This document shows, in pieces, positions 45,780-53,345 of a stretch of DNA of 64,000 nt (the stretch's first letter is position 1; each line of letters opens with the position of its first letter). The translations under genes and the position numbers were made by a program. The notes beneath the pieces are model-generated. The model saw only the letters and a program-made list of their open reading frames with translations. It was not told the origin of the DNA and made no database searches. The stretch is from JAEZBP01 sp963832725 (GTDB lineage Bacteria; Myxococcota_A; Polyangia; Polyangiales; Sandaracinaceae): positions 1,302,001 through 1,366,000 of the forward strand of contig CAWHVG010000005.1 in the NCBI GenBank assembly GCA_963832725.1. The letters are read 5' to 3'.

Positions 45780-45933
45780 GGGCCCGCGAATGGGTAAGTC
45801 CGTCGCATCGAGGGCGCCGGTGCGCCTCGCTGGCAATGCGCGACGAGCGAAGATACGCACGTATCGGGAGGAGCAACGCCGCCAGCGAGGATGCAGTGGC
45901 GCCCGAATGCAGGAGTTACCCGTTCGCGGGCCC
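45780..45933. mobile_element. MITE-like inverted-repeat element with TTA duplication
   Basis: The 154-bp element begins GGGCCCGCGAATGGGTAA and ends TTACCCGTTCGCGGGCCC, so the terminal inverted repeat is 18 bp with one mismatch. Similarity between arms continues inward (GCAT, GGGCGCC, CTCGCTGGC) for about 60 bp. It is flanked on both sides by TTA (45777-45779 and 45934-45936), a likely target duplication. It encodes nothing. It lies between the rhodanese and fliP/sctR genes in a 0.4-kb gap that has no gene. The mobilising transposase is not in this window. Confidence 0.8.
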
Positions 45934-45952
45934 TTAGCGTCCGGCGGTTCGC

Positions 45953-46726
45953 CTACGAGTAGCCGAGCACCAGCGCTCTCGCGAGCAGGTACCAGCCGTC
46001 GACGAGCACGAAGAGCAGGAGCTTGAAGGGCATGGAGACCTGCGTCGGGCTCATCATGTGCATCCCGAGGCTCATCAGGACGTTGGAGACGACGAGGTCC
46101 ACGACCAGAAAGGGTAGGAAGACGAGAAATCCGATTTGAAACGCCTCGCTCAGCTCGGTCACCAGGAACGCGGGCAAGAGCACCAGGAGATCGTCTTCGG
46201 ACACCGCATCGCGCTGGTCCGGCGGCCGGGAACGGCGCGCCAAATCGAAGAAGAGCGTCTTCTCGCGCTCGCCTGCATTGCGCTCCAGGAAGCGTCGGAG
46301 AGGCGCGGCCCCCGCCGTCACGGCGCTGCCCAATGCTTCCAGATCGGCCAGCGGGTTCTGAGGGTCCACGTTCGCCGCCGCCGGTCCGGCCTCCTCGGCG
46401 ATCTGCGCTCCCACCGGCGCCATCACGTAGAGCGTCAGGATCACGCTCAGCCCCGCGATGATCGTCCCGCTCGGCACCTGCCCGGTCCCCAACGCGTTCC
46501 GCAAGATGGAGAAGACGACCGCCATCTTCACGTAGCTGGTCGTCGCCATGAAGAGGAAAGGCAGGACCGCCAGCGCGCCGACCGCGAGGAGCGTGACGAC
46601 GGGCTGAGAGGGGCCTGCGCTCGCCTCCTGCGCGAACGCCGCGGGGGCGACGAGCACGACGGCGAGCGAGCCGGCGATCGCCGCCATCACCGTCGCCATC
46701 CGTCCGCAGCGAGACGCCCTCTTCAT
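45953..46726 (-). CDS. FliP/SctR-family export gate protein
   Basis: The 257-residue protein has a signal sequence, then the export-gate pattern: TSYVKMAVVFSILRNALGTGQVPS, a periplasmic stretch, ELSEAFQIGFLVFLPFLVVDLVVSNVL and SMPFKLLLFVLVDGWYLLARALV. FliP (flagella) and SctR (injectisomes) form the core of the type III export channel with FliQ/SctS and FliR/SctT. None of these partners is adjacent. A FliO-like gene lies 11 kb away. The signal peptide favours a FliP-like ancestor; the system it serves is unknown. Confidence 0.88.
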   Translation of the reverse strand: MKRASRCGRMATVMAAIAGSLAVVLVAPAAFAQEASAGPSQPVVTLLAVGALAVLPFLFMATTSYVKMAVVFSILRNALGTGQVPSGTIIAGLSVILTLYVMAPVGAQIAEEAGPAAANVDPQNPLADLEALGSAVTAGAAPLRRFLERNAGEREKTLFFDLARRSRPPDQRDAVSEDDLLVLLPAFLVTELSEAFQIGFLVFLPFLVVDLVVSNVLMSLGMHMMSPTQVSMPFKLLLFVLVDGWYLLARALVLGYS

Positions 46727-46789
46727 GGCCGGCGAGCATCCCGCCCGCGAGCGCGCCGTGTCAATCGACGTCGGCCCAGCGCGGCGAGA

Positions 46790-47381
46790 TCACGCCACCC
46801 GCACGAACTTCATGGGCATGTACTTCTCGCGGGCTGCCGCCCGCCACCGATCACCGCCCCAACGCACGAGAAGATCGAGGACCGCTTCGCGATCTCCGCT
46901 ACTCAGCAGCGAGACGGGATGGCGAGACCCGCGCAGCTTCAGGAACACGGAGGATTCACCACTGGTATAGGATGCGCTCACCCCGATCCACTCGACGTCC
47001 TCCCAGAGGTACTCCTTCATGCCGACGCTCCACGGTTTCGACACGCAGTAGAACCCTTCGGAGGTGCGCACGAAGAGGCGTCGTCGGATGACGTACCAGA
47101 CACACGCGCCCGTGCCGCCGACCACGATGGCCGTCCCGACAACGCTTAGCCAGTCCATGGCCGATACTGCTGATGATCAGGGCAACGCAGAGCGGCGTCA
47201 TGCCGCCGAAGATCACGGCGGCGATGCCGAGTGTGACCTTGCCGAGCGAGTCGGACTCGACACTCAACACCCCCGGTATTCCGTTCGCGTCCACCTCTGT
47301 GCCGGTGAACACCGCGCCCGCAGAGGTCGTTCTGCCGACCAGCCTGTGCTGTTCCATCGCCGGAGACGATAGCGTGGTCAT
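46790..47381 (-). CDS. Small two-TM membrane protein (single-base frameshift)
   Basis: From ATG 47381 the frame gives MTTLSSPAMEQHRLVGRTTS and a TM segment (IAAVIFGGMTPLCVALIISS). At about 47160 it overlaps a second frame (MDWLSVVGTAIVVGGTGACV...) with another TM and a soluble tail ending KYMPMKFVRVA. The joint span is 592 bp, one base over a multiple of three, as in other broken genes here. I therefore read one protein of about 196 residues. Two overlapping genes are the alternative. Function is unknown. Confidence 0.6.
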
Positions 47382-47411
47382 CACGCTTCGGTCGAGCCGG
47401 TCAGCCTCGGC

Positions 47412-48440
47412 TCAGCGGGAGGCGTCGGCGATGCGCTTCTCGGCCCGGCGGATCGCGAGGTCAATCGGTGGCTCGCCGCTCTTCTGGGCGTCTTGAAGCA
47501 CCAGGAGCGCCGTGTGGCGCAGCGCGTCGATCAGCGGCACGCGGTCGTCGATGCCCATCACGGTGCGGCCGATGCCTTCGATGACGGCGCCGGCGCTGGT
47601 GATCAGGTCGGGGACGAAGACGATGCCACGCTTGGCCAGCGCGAGGTGCGCCGCGCGGTCCACGCAGATGTTGTTGGCGCCGCCGCACACGGCCCACGCA
47701 CGGAGGCTGCTCACCGTGTCCGCCGAGATGACGTCGCCGACGGCGCAGGGCGAGACGATGTCGACCTCTTCGTAGAGGACGTCGTTGGGCGAGACGACCT
47801 CGGCGCCGATCCGCGACGCGACCTCGGCCGCTTTGGCCTCGTCGATGTCCGCCACCAAGACCTTCGCGCCCGCTTCGACGAAGGCCTGCGCGACGGCCGC
47901 GCCGATGTCGCCGCAGCCCTGCACGGCCGCTCGCAGGCCCGACAAGCCCGGCCGGCCCTTCACGTCGGCGCACGCTTCGGCGCAGCGCAGGACGCCGCGC
48001 GCCACCGCGCTCGAGAGCCGCGCCGTGTCCGTGTGGACGTAGCGGGTGTGTCGCGCCATCACGGCCAGGTCCTCGGCGGTGGTGCCGAGGTCGCCAGCGG
48101 TCCGCATCTCGCCGCGCAGCCCCTCGATGGCCTCGCCCAGCGCCTCGAACGCCGCCTCGCGCCGAAGCTCCGGGTTCGCCAACACGACGACCTTGCCGCC
48201 GCCGGCGTCCATTCCGCCGAGCGCGCACTTGTAGGTCATCGCCCGGGCCAACCGGCAGGCGTCGGCGACGGCGGCTCGCTCGTCGAGATAGCGCGCCACT
48301 CGGACGCCGCCCGCCGCCGGGCCGAGCACGGTGCTGTCGAGCACGATGTAGGCCGTCAGGCCGAGCTCGGGTCGGTGCACGCGCTCCACGCGCTCCGGCT
48401 TCATCGTTTCAATCACCTCGCGTACGTCGGCGGGAAGCAC
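47412..48440 (-). CDS. Leu/Glu/Phe/Val-type amino acid dehydrogenase
   Basis: The 342-residue protein has YKCALGGMDAGGGKVVVLAN with the catalytic Lys, GEMRTAGDLGTTAEDLAVMA, and a Rossmann NAD site AAVQGCGDIGAAVAQAFVEAGA, then GGANNI and PDLITSAGAVIEG. This pattern is closest to leucine/valine/phenylalanine dehydrogenases, which deaminate branched or aromatic amino acids with NAD. The start is GTG 48440; upstream sequence is not credible coding. It stands alone. Confidence 0.9.
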   Translation of the reverse strand: MLPADVREVIETMKPERVERVHRPELGLTAYIVLDSTVLGPAAGGVRVARYLDERAAVADACRLARAMTYKCALGGMDAGGGKVVVLANPELRREAAFEALGEAIEGLRGEMRTAGDLGTTAEDLAVMARHTRYVHTDTARLSSAVARGVLRCAEACADVKGRPGLSGLRAAVQGCGDIGAAVAQAFVEAGAKVLVADIDEAKAAEVASRIGAEVVSPNDVLYEEVDIVSPCAVGDVISADTVSSLRAWAVCGGANNICVDRAAHLALAKRGIVFVPDLITSAGAVIEGIGRTVMGIDDRVPLIDALRHTALLVLQDAQKSGEPPIDLAIRRAEKRIADASR

Positions 48441-48866
48441 GGGCGCGAGCCTAGCAGTCCGTGGAACAACCTCGCCACTCGGCTTGCGGGCGGGACCACC
48501 GGTCTTCCGCCCGTCCCTCCTGGCAAATGCTGAAGCGGCCGCAGGCCCGACACGACGCTCTCGAGCCCTGGCTCCCGAGGTGAAGGCGCCGCGCGACCTG
48601 GAGCCGAACCTCGGCGGCCACGGCCACCCGGGGCAGTCGGCGCTCGTTCCTCGCGAACGAAGAGCCCCCACCGCGAGGTCTGGAGCCCCCCCGGTAGACC
48701 GGCGACCGAAAGCTCGCTCCGAGTCGCCGGGCTGCGGCACGAGCTTCGACGAGACGGCTCCGGGGGAGGTCTTCGCGCGAGCCCCGAAGCTCGACCGGAG
48801 CGCGACGCGCACTCCGTTCGGTGTGACCGCACACCACGACGGATGGTAGATTGCACCAGCAGTCGA
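48441..48866. other. Intergenic region, no gene recognised
   Basis: About 430 bp lie between two divergent genes. Open frames on both strands lack family features or a plausible ribosome site. It contains one isolated ACCCGGGG at 48628, without the flanks of the 21.7-28.9 kb repeat family. It presumably carries both promoters. Confidence 0.3.
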
Positions 48867-49238
48867 ATGAATGACGCTCCACGAAAGAAACGGATCCTCG
48901 TCCTCGACGACGACCTGCTCGTGCGCCGCGCGATTGTCCGCGCCGCCGCCACCCGCAAGGACTTGACGTTGGAGGCGGTCGGCACGCCGGACGAGCTCTG
49001 GGCGCGGCTGGCTGCGGATGAGCCCTTCGACGTCGTCGTCTGCGACTACCGACTCAAGATCGACGGTCGAAGAATGACCAGCGCCGCCCTCTGCCGCGAC
49101 CTGGTCTCGCGTGGGCATCTGGTGCTGATCATGACCGGCGACCTCGACGGCGCGAAGGACGTGGCCGACCTGCCGAAGATCGAGAAGCCACTACTGATCG
49201 ACGACCTGGTCCGCGCCGTCGCTCGCCTCAACCCCTGA
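48867..49238 (+). CDS. Single-domain response regulator (receiver only)
   Basis: The 123-residue protein is a receiver domain alone: RILVLDDDLLVRRA (acidic pocket), VVVCDYRLKIDG (phospho-acceptor Asp), LVLIMTGD (Thr) and KIEKPLLIDDL (Lys). It has no output domain, so it would act by protein contact or phosphorelay. No kinase is adjacent. ATG 48867 is taken. Confidence 0.88.
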   Translation: MNDAPRKKRILVLDDDLLVRRAIVRAAATRKDLTLEAVGTPDELWARLAADEPFDVVVCDYRLKIDGRRMTSAALCRDLVSRGHLVLIMTGDLDGAKDVADLPKIEKPLLIDDLVRAVARLNP

Positions 49239-49359
49239 GCACACCGCGCAGCAGGTGCCGTTCCGGGCCGGACCGCCGGGCGGACACGCAGCGGAGAGCC
49301 CCGCACCTTCTCCACCCACGGGCGAGGAAGGCGCAGGGTTCGAGCGTACGCAGACCGGC

Positions 49360-51246
49360 TCAGGTCGTGGCCAGGCGCTCGGTCGCGTCCGCCAAGAGCT
49401 CGCTGATCCTCCGATTGAAACGCGCCGGATCCTCGATGGGGCTGCCTTCGGCGATCTTCGCTTGATCGAAAAGCACCTCGATCCATTCGTCGATCTTGGG
49501 GTTTGCCCCACCCTTCTCGACGAGCTGCCGGAGGTTCTCGATCACCGGGTGGTCCGGGTTGAGCTCGAGGATCCGCTTCTGCGCGGGCATGTCCTTCTGC
49601 GCCGCGCGCAGGATGCGCTCGAGGTGTGGCATCAGCCCGCCCTCGGGGACCAAGAGACAGACCGGCGAGTCGGTCAGGCGCGTCGACAGACGGACATCGC
49701 TCACCTCGTCCTGCAGCTTGATCCGGAAGCGCGCGCGCAGCTCGCCGAGCGCCGACTCCCGCTCCTCGTCGACCTTCTTCTCTTCTCCGTCGAGCGAGAG
49801 CCCGGCGTTGCTCGCGGACTCCAGCGGCACACCGTCGAACTCCCGCAGCGCGTCGACGGCGAAGGGATCGACCGGATCGGTCATGTAGAGGACCTCGAAG
49901 CCGCGCGCCCTGAGCCCCTCGATGTGCGGGCTGCTCTCGGCCTGCCGCCTCGACTCGCCGAGCACGTAGTAGAGGCCCTTCTGGTCCTCTTTCATACGCT
50001 CCTTGGCCTCCGCCAGCGAGGTCAGTCCGTCGACGGCCGAGCTCTCGTAGCGGAGGAGCGGCGCCAGCGCATCGGCCTGGTCGGGCTCCATGTGGAGGCC
50101 TTCCTTCAGCACGCCGCCGAACGCGGCGAAGAAGGTGTTGTAGTCGTCCGGGCGCTCGTCGGCGATCTCCTTCAAGAGATCGAGCGTCTGCTTCACCATC
50201 TGCTTCTTGATGGTCCGCGTGACCCGCGAGTCCTGGAGAAGCTCACGGCTGACGTTCAAGGGCAGATCTTCCGAGTCCACCACGCCGCGAATGAAGCGCA
50301 GCCAGCGCGGCAAGAGCTCGTCGGCGTCGTCCATGATGAAGACGCGCTTCACGTAGAGCCTCAACCCGTGCTTGGCATCCGGCATCCACAGCGTCATCGG
50401 CGGCTGCTTCGGGAGGAAGACGATGCCCGAGAACTCCTGCGTGCCCTCGACCTTGAAGGGCCGCCAGGCCAGCGGCTTCTCCCAGTCGCCCGTCAGGTGG
50501 TGATAGAGCTCGGCGTACTGCTCGTCGGTCACCTCGCTCTTCGGGCGGGCCCAGAGCGCCTTACCCTCGTTGACCTTCTCGAAGCCCTCGACGTAGGAGT
50601 CGCCTTCCTTGCGGGAGGTCTTCAGCTCGATCGGCCAGCTCAAATAATCGCTGTAGCGCTCCACGAGCGTCCTCAGCCGCACCGGATCCAGGTACTCCTG
50701 GTGATCCTGACCGAGCTTCAGCACGACCGACGTCCCGTGCACCTCGCGCTCGGCGGGCTCGACCGAGAAGCCACCCTTCCCGTCCGAGATCCAGCGATGC
50801 GCGCCCTCTTCGCCGGCGGCGCGGCTGATCGCCGTCACCTCGTCGGCGACGAGAAAAGCGCTGTAGAAGCCGACGCCGAACTGTCCGATGAGGCTCAGAT
50901 CGCCCTTGGCCTCCTTCATCTTCTGCGCGAGCTCGCGGGTGCCGCTCTTGGCGATGGTGCCGAGGTTCTCGACCAGCTCGTTGCGGGTCATCCCGACGCC
51001 GTTGTCCCAGATCGTCAGCGTTCCCGCGTCCCGGTCGGGGATGAGCCGGATGGCCAGCTCGGCGTCCGGCGACATCAGCCCGGGCTCGGTCACCGCGCGG
51101 AAGCGCAGCTTGTCGAGCGCGTCGGCAGCGTTGGAGGCCAGCTCACGCAGGAAAATCTCGCTGTTCGAGTACAGCGACTCGATGACGAGCCGGAGGACCT
51201 GCTCGACCTCCGCCTCGAAGCGATGCGTCGTCTTCTCGTCACTCAT
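49360..51246 (-). CDS. htpG: HSP90-family chaperone HtpG
   Basis: The 628-residue protein has the full HtpG layout. The N-terminal GHKL ATPase has LRELASNAADALDKLRF, DNGVGMTRNELVENLGTIAKSGT and GQFGVGFYSAFLVAD. The middle domain has PIELKTSRKEGD and YVKRVFIMDDADELLPRWLRFIRG with NVSRELLQD. The C-terminal dimerisation domain follows. It is an ATP-dependent folding chaperone of the cytosol. ATG 51246 starts the conserved N-terminus. No heat-shock promoter could be identified with confidence. Confidence 0.97.
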   Translation of the reverse strand: MSDEKTTHRFEAEVEQVLRLVIESLYSNSEIFLRELASNAADALDKLRFRAVTEPGLMSPDAELAIRLIPDRDAGTLTIWDNGVGMTRNELVENLGTIAKSGTRELAQKMKEAKGDLSLIGQFGVGFYSAFLVADEVTAISRAAGEEGAHRWISDGKGGFSVEPAEREVHGTSVVLKLGQDHQEYLDPVRLRTLVERYSDYLSWPIELKTSRKEGDSYVEGFEKVNEGKALWARPKSEVTDEQYAELYHHLTGDWEKPLAWRPFKVEGTQEFSGIVFLPKQPPMTLWMPDAKHGLRLYVKRVFIMDDADELLPRWLRFIRGVVDSEDLPLNVSRELLQDSRVTRTIKKQMVKQTLDLLKEIADERPDDYNTFFAAFGGVLKEGLHMEPDQADALAPLLRYESSAVDGLTSLAEAKERMKEDQKGLYYVLGESRRQAESSPHIEGLRARGFEVLYMTDPVDPFAVDALREFDGVPLESASNAGLSLDGEEKKVDEERESALGELRARFRIKLQDEVSDVRLSTRLTDSPVCLLVPEGGLMPHLERILRAAQKDMPAQKRILELNPDHPVIENLRQLVEKGGANPKIDEWIEVLFDQAKIAEGSPIEDPARFNRRISELLADATERLATT

Positions 51247-51302
51247 GGCGGCTGGAAATTGGCCATGCGGCCCACCGTGTCAAGAGCGCGAGGCTCGGTG
51301 GC

Positions 51303-51500
51303 GTGAGCAGCCCCTCGTTCGCGGCCCGAGGGCGCACCCTCGCGACTCCGAGGTACATTGCCTTCGATGTCGAGCCCACGCCGCTCCCGAGCGTGCCGAC
51401 GCTGCTTCGGCGGGGCGGGTTGCCCTTCCTCGGCTACGCGCTCCTGATCGGGCTCGGCGTGGCCACGGTGTGGTTCTGCCGGAGCCCCGCTGCACGTTGA
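51303..51500 (+). CDS. Possible small membrane protein
   Basis: A 65-codon frame from GTG 51303 ends with one hydrophobic segment (FLGYALLIGLGVATVWFC). Codon usage is acceptable, but no family is recognised and the ribosome site is weak. It could be spurious. Confidence 0.3.
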   Translation: MSSPSFAARGRTLATPRYIAFDVEPTPLPSVPTLLRRGGLPFLGYALLIGLGVATVWFCRSPAAR

Positions 51501-51525
51501 CGCAGAGACCACTCGCTTGCGCCGA

Positions 51526-52392
51526 TCAGACCGGCGCGGCCTCGCGGTAGGGCCCCTCGGGGGGCAGGTCGCTCGGCGGCGTCGGCGCGAAGCGGGTCCG
51601 GATCAGCGCCCCAAAGCCGAGGCAGGCGGCGGCGATGGTCACCAGCGTGCCCGCGACCGGCACCAGCGAGGCCACGAAGAGGACGCCCACACCGGCCGCG
51701 AGCTGGAGCACCTCGCGCCCCTGCAGCTCCTGGATGGGCAGTACGGCGCCGATGATGGTCGCAGCCGCGGCGAGCCCGACGTAGGTGGCGACCGGCAGCG
51801 CCAGGGCGAGCACGACGGCGATCGGGATGCCGATGATCGTCACCGTGAAGAGCAGCACCGCCAGCGCCGCCCCCACGTAGGCCAGCAGACCGAGCCCCGC
51901 CGTCTTCGGGCCATCCTTGATCATCGTCACCTGCATCGCGCCGAGCCGGTCGCGGGCCACGCCGAACAAGAGGAGCCCGAGCAAGAAGATCAGCACGTGC
52001 GACACCACGTTCCGCGCGAGGCTGCCGACCCAATCGCCCAGCCGCTCGAGCGGACCCCGATCATGATGATGAGACGCGCTCGCGTGCGCGGCCGACGTAC
52101 CGGCGTCCCGCACCTCGCCGCCGAAGCTGGTCGTCTCGCCCCGCACGCGCCCGTCGCCGCGCAGCACGACCGACCCGCCGAACGACACGGCGTCACCGAG
52201 CACCTCGCCCTCCACGATGGTGTCGCCGCCGAACGAGGAGGCGTCCTCCACCACCTCGCCCGGTCCGACGTGCACGTCGGAGCCGAACGCGACGCGATCG
52301 CGCGCCTCGGTTTGAGCGAACGCCCCGTTGGGCGTCACGAGCGACGCGAGCACGAGACAGAGGACCGCGAAGACGGAGATCGACCTACCCAT
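51526..52392 (-). CDS. Bactofilin-like/polymer-forming domain membrane protein
   Basis: The 288-residue protein has a signal peptide (SVFAVLCLVLASLVTPNGAF), then a short beta-helix segment with repeats VAFGSDVHVGPGEVVEDASS, FGGDTIVEGEVLGDAVSFGG and SVVLRGDGRVRGETTSFGGE, like bactofilin/polymer-forming domains. A His-rich linker and four or five transmembrane segments (about 125-250) follow. Function is unknown; a scaffold at the inner membrane is plausible. Confidence 0.8.
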   Translation of the reverse strand: MGRSISVFAVLCLVLASLVTPNGAFAQTEARDRVAFGSDVHVGPGEVVEDASSFGGDTIVEGEVLGDAVSFGGSVVLRGDGRVRGETTSFGGEVRDAGTSAAHASASHHHDRGPLERLGDWVGSLARNVVSHVLIFLLGLLLFGVARDRLGAMQVTMIKDGPKTAGLGLLAYVGAALAVLLFTVTIIGIPIAVVLALALPVATYVGLAAAATIIGAVLPIQELQGREVLQLAAGVGVLFVASLVPVAGTLVTIAAACLGFGALIRTRFAPTPPSDLPPEGPYREAAPV

Positions 52393-52737
52393 GACGAAAT
52401 GAGCTCCCGCGCCGACGAAGGCGCCGTTCGAGGTGAAAGCACCGGGCAGCTCGACGAACGAGGATGGCGGGCCCGGCGGAGCGCGCAGCGCGCTCTCGAG
52501 CCGTCCCTACGACGCCGGCGCGAGCGGTATTTCACGCAGCTCATTCGATCCGAGAGCCGCGCGGTCCCGCGACCGACCGGCGCCCGTCTGGGCCGAACGG
52601 GAGCCTCGGCGGAGGATGGCTGTCGCGAGCGCCGGCTGACGTCCGGGAGCACATTCGGGCACGGGGCCGACCGGTCCGCCTCGGGGAGCGCGCGAGACCC
52701 GCGCTCACGGAGCCGCTTCGTTCCAGCGCAGCCGCGC
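52393..52737. other. Intergenic region, no gene recognised
   Basis: About 345 bp lie between the DUF502 stop and the bactofilin-like gene start, both on the minus strand. Open frames on both strands lack recognisable features. No terminator hairpin with a T-run was found. Confidence 0.3.
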
Positions 52738-53340
52738 TCAGCGCTTCTTGCGCTCGAGCAGCGGCACGCCCTCGTCCTCGAAGACCGTCTTGGCGGCGCC
52801 CATCTCGGCCACGCCGCCCGAGACGATGAACGCCATGAACTGCGCGCTGTCCGCGTCAACGGGTTGCACCAGCTCGCGGCGGACGATCAGGAGGTTGCCG
52901 GCGAAGTTGTAGGACTGCGGCAGGTAGACCGCGACGTGGCCGGCGAGTCGCACGTCGTCGAAGCGGTCGCAGGTGATGAACCCGAAGACGCGGATGCCCT
53001 GCTCCGGGAAGAGATTCACCATCACCGGCTTGTCGAACGAGCGCTTGTCGCCGACGAACGCGCCGAGGAGATCCTTCAGCGACGAGTAGAGCAGATTGAC
53101 GACCGGCAGCCGCTTCATGCCGGCCTCCACCCACGTGAGGAGCTTCTGCCCGGCCACGTTGCTGGTCAGAAACCCGAGCAGCGTGATCCCGAGCAGCGTG
53201 AGCGCGAGGCCGAGCCCCGGCACGGGCAACGGGTAGAGGTCGTCGAGCTTCTTGAGCACCCAGAGCACGACCGAGATCGAGCCCACGACGGGGACGAACA
53301 CCACGAGGCCCTGCAGGAAGTTCTTGGCGATGGTCTTCAT
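52738..53340 (-). CDS. DUF502 membrane protein
   Basis: The 200-residue protein starts MKTIAKNFLQGLVVFVPVVG and shows the DUF502 order: first TM, PLPVPGLGLALTLLGITLLG (second TM), then a soluble C-terminal half (VNLLYSSLKDLLGAFVGDKR, VMVNLFP, FGFITCD, VAVYLPQSYNFAGNLLIV). Function is not known. ATG 53340 fits the family; an in-frame GTG at 53349 overlaps the sulfatase stop (GTGA), so the genes are coupled either way. Confidence 0.88.
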   Translation of the reverse strand: MKTIAKNFLQGLVVFVPVVGSISVVLWVLKKLDDLYPLPVPGLGLALTLLGITLLGFLTSNVAGQKLLTWVEAGMKRLPVVNLLYSSLKDLLGAFVGDKRSFDKPVMVNLFPEQGIRVFGFITCDRFDDVRLAGHVAVYLPQSYNFAGNLLIVRRELVQPVDADSAQFMAFIVSGGVAEMGAAKTVFEDEGVPLLERKKR

Positions 53341-53345
53341 GTGAC

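Noticed and set aside
45777..46739. Alternative frame opposite the export gate gene
   Set aside because: It overlaps the complete FliP/SctR frame and has no conserved pattern.
48628..48640. A further member of the CACCCGGGGTG repeat family
   Set aside because: It is a single CACCCGGGGCA without the flanking GCTTGCC-like sequence or tandem units; chance in GC-rich DNA is enough.
48451..48882. Minus- or plus-strand genes in the gap upstream of the receiver protein
   Set aside because: The frames are rich in Arg, Ser and Gly, with no ribosome sites or recognisable motifs.
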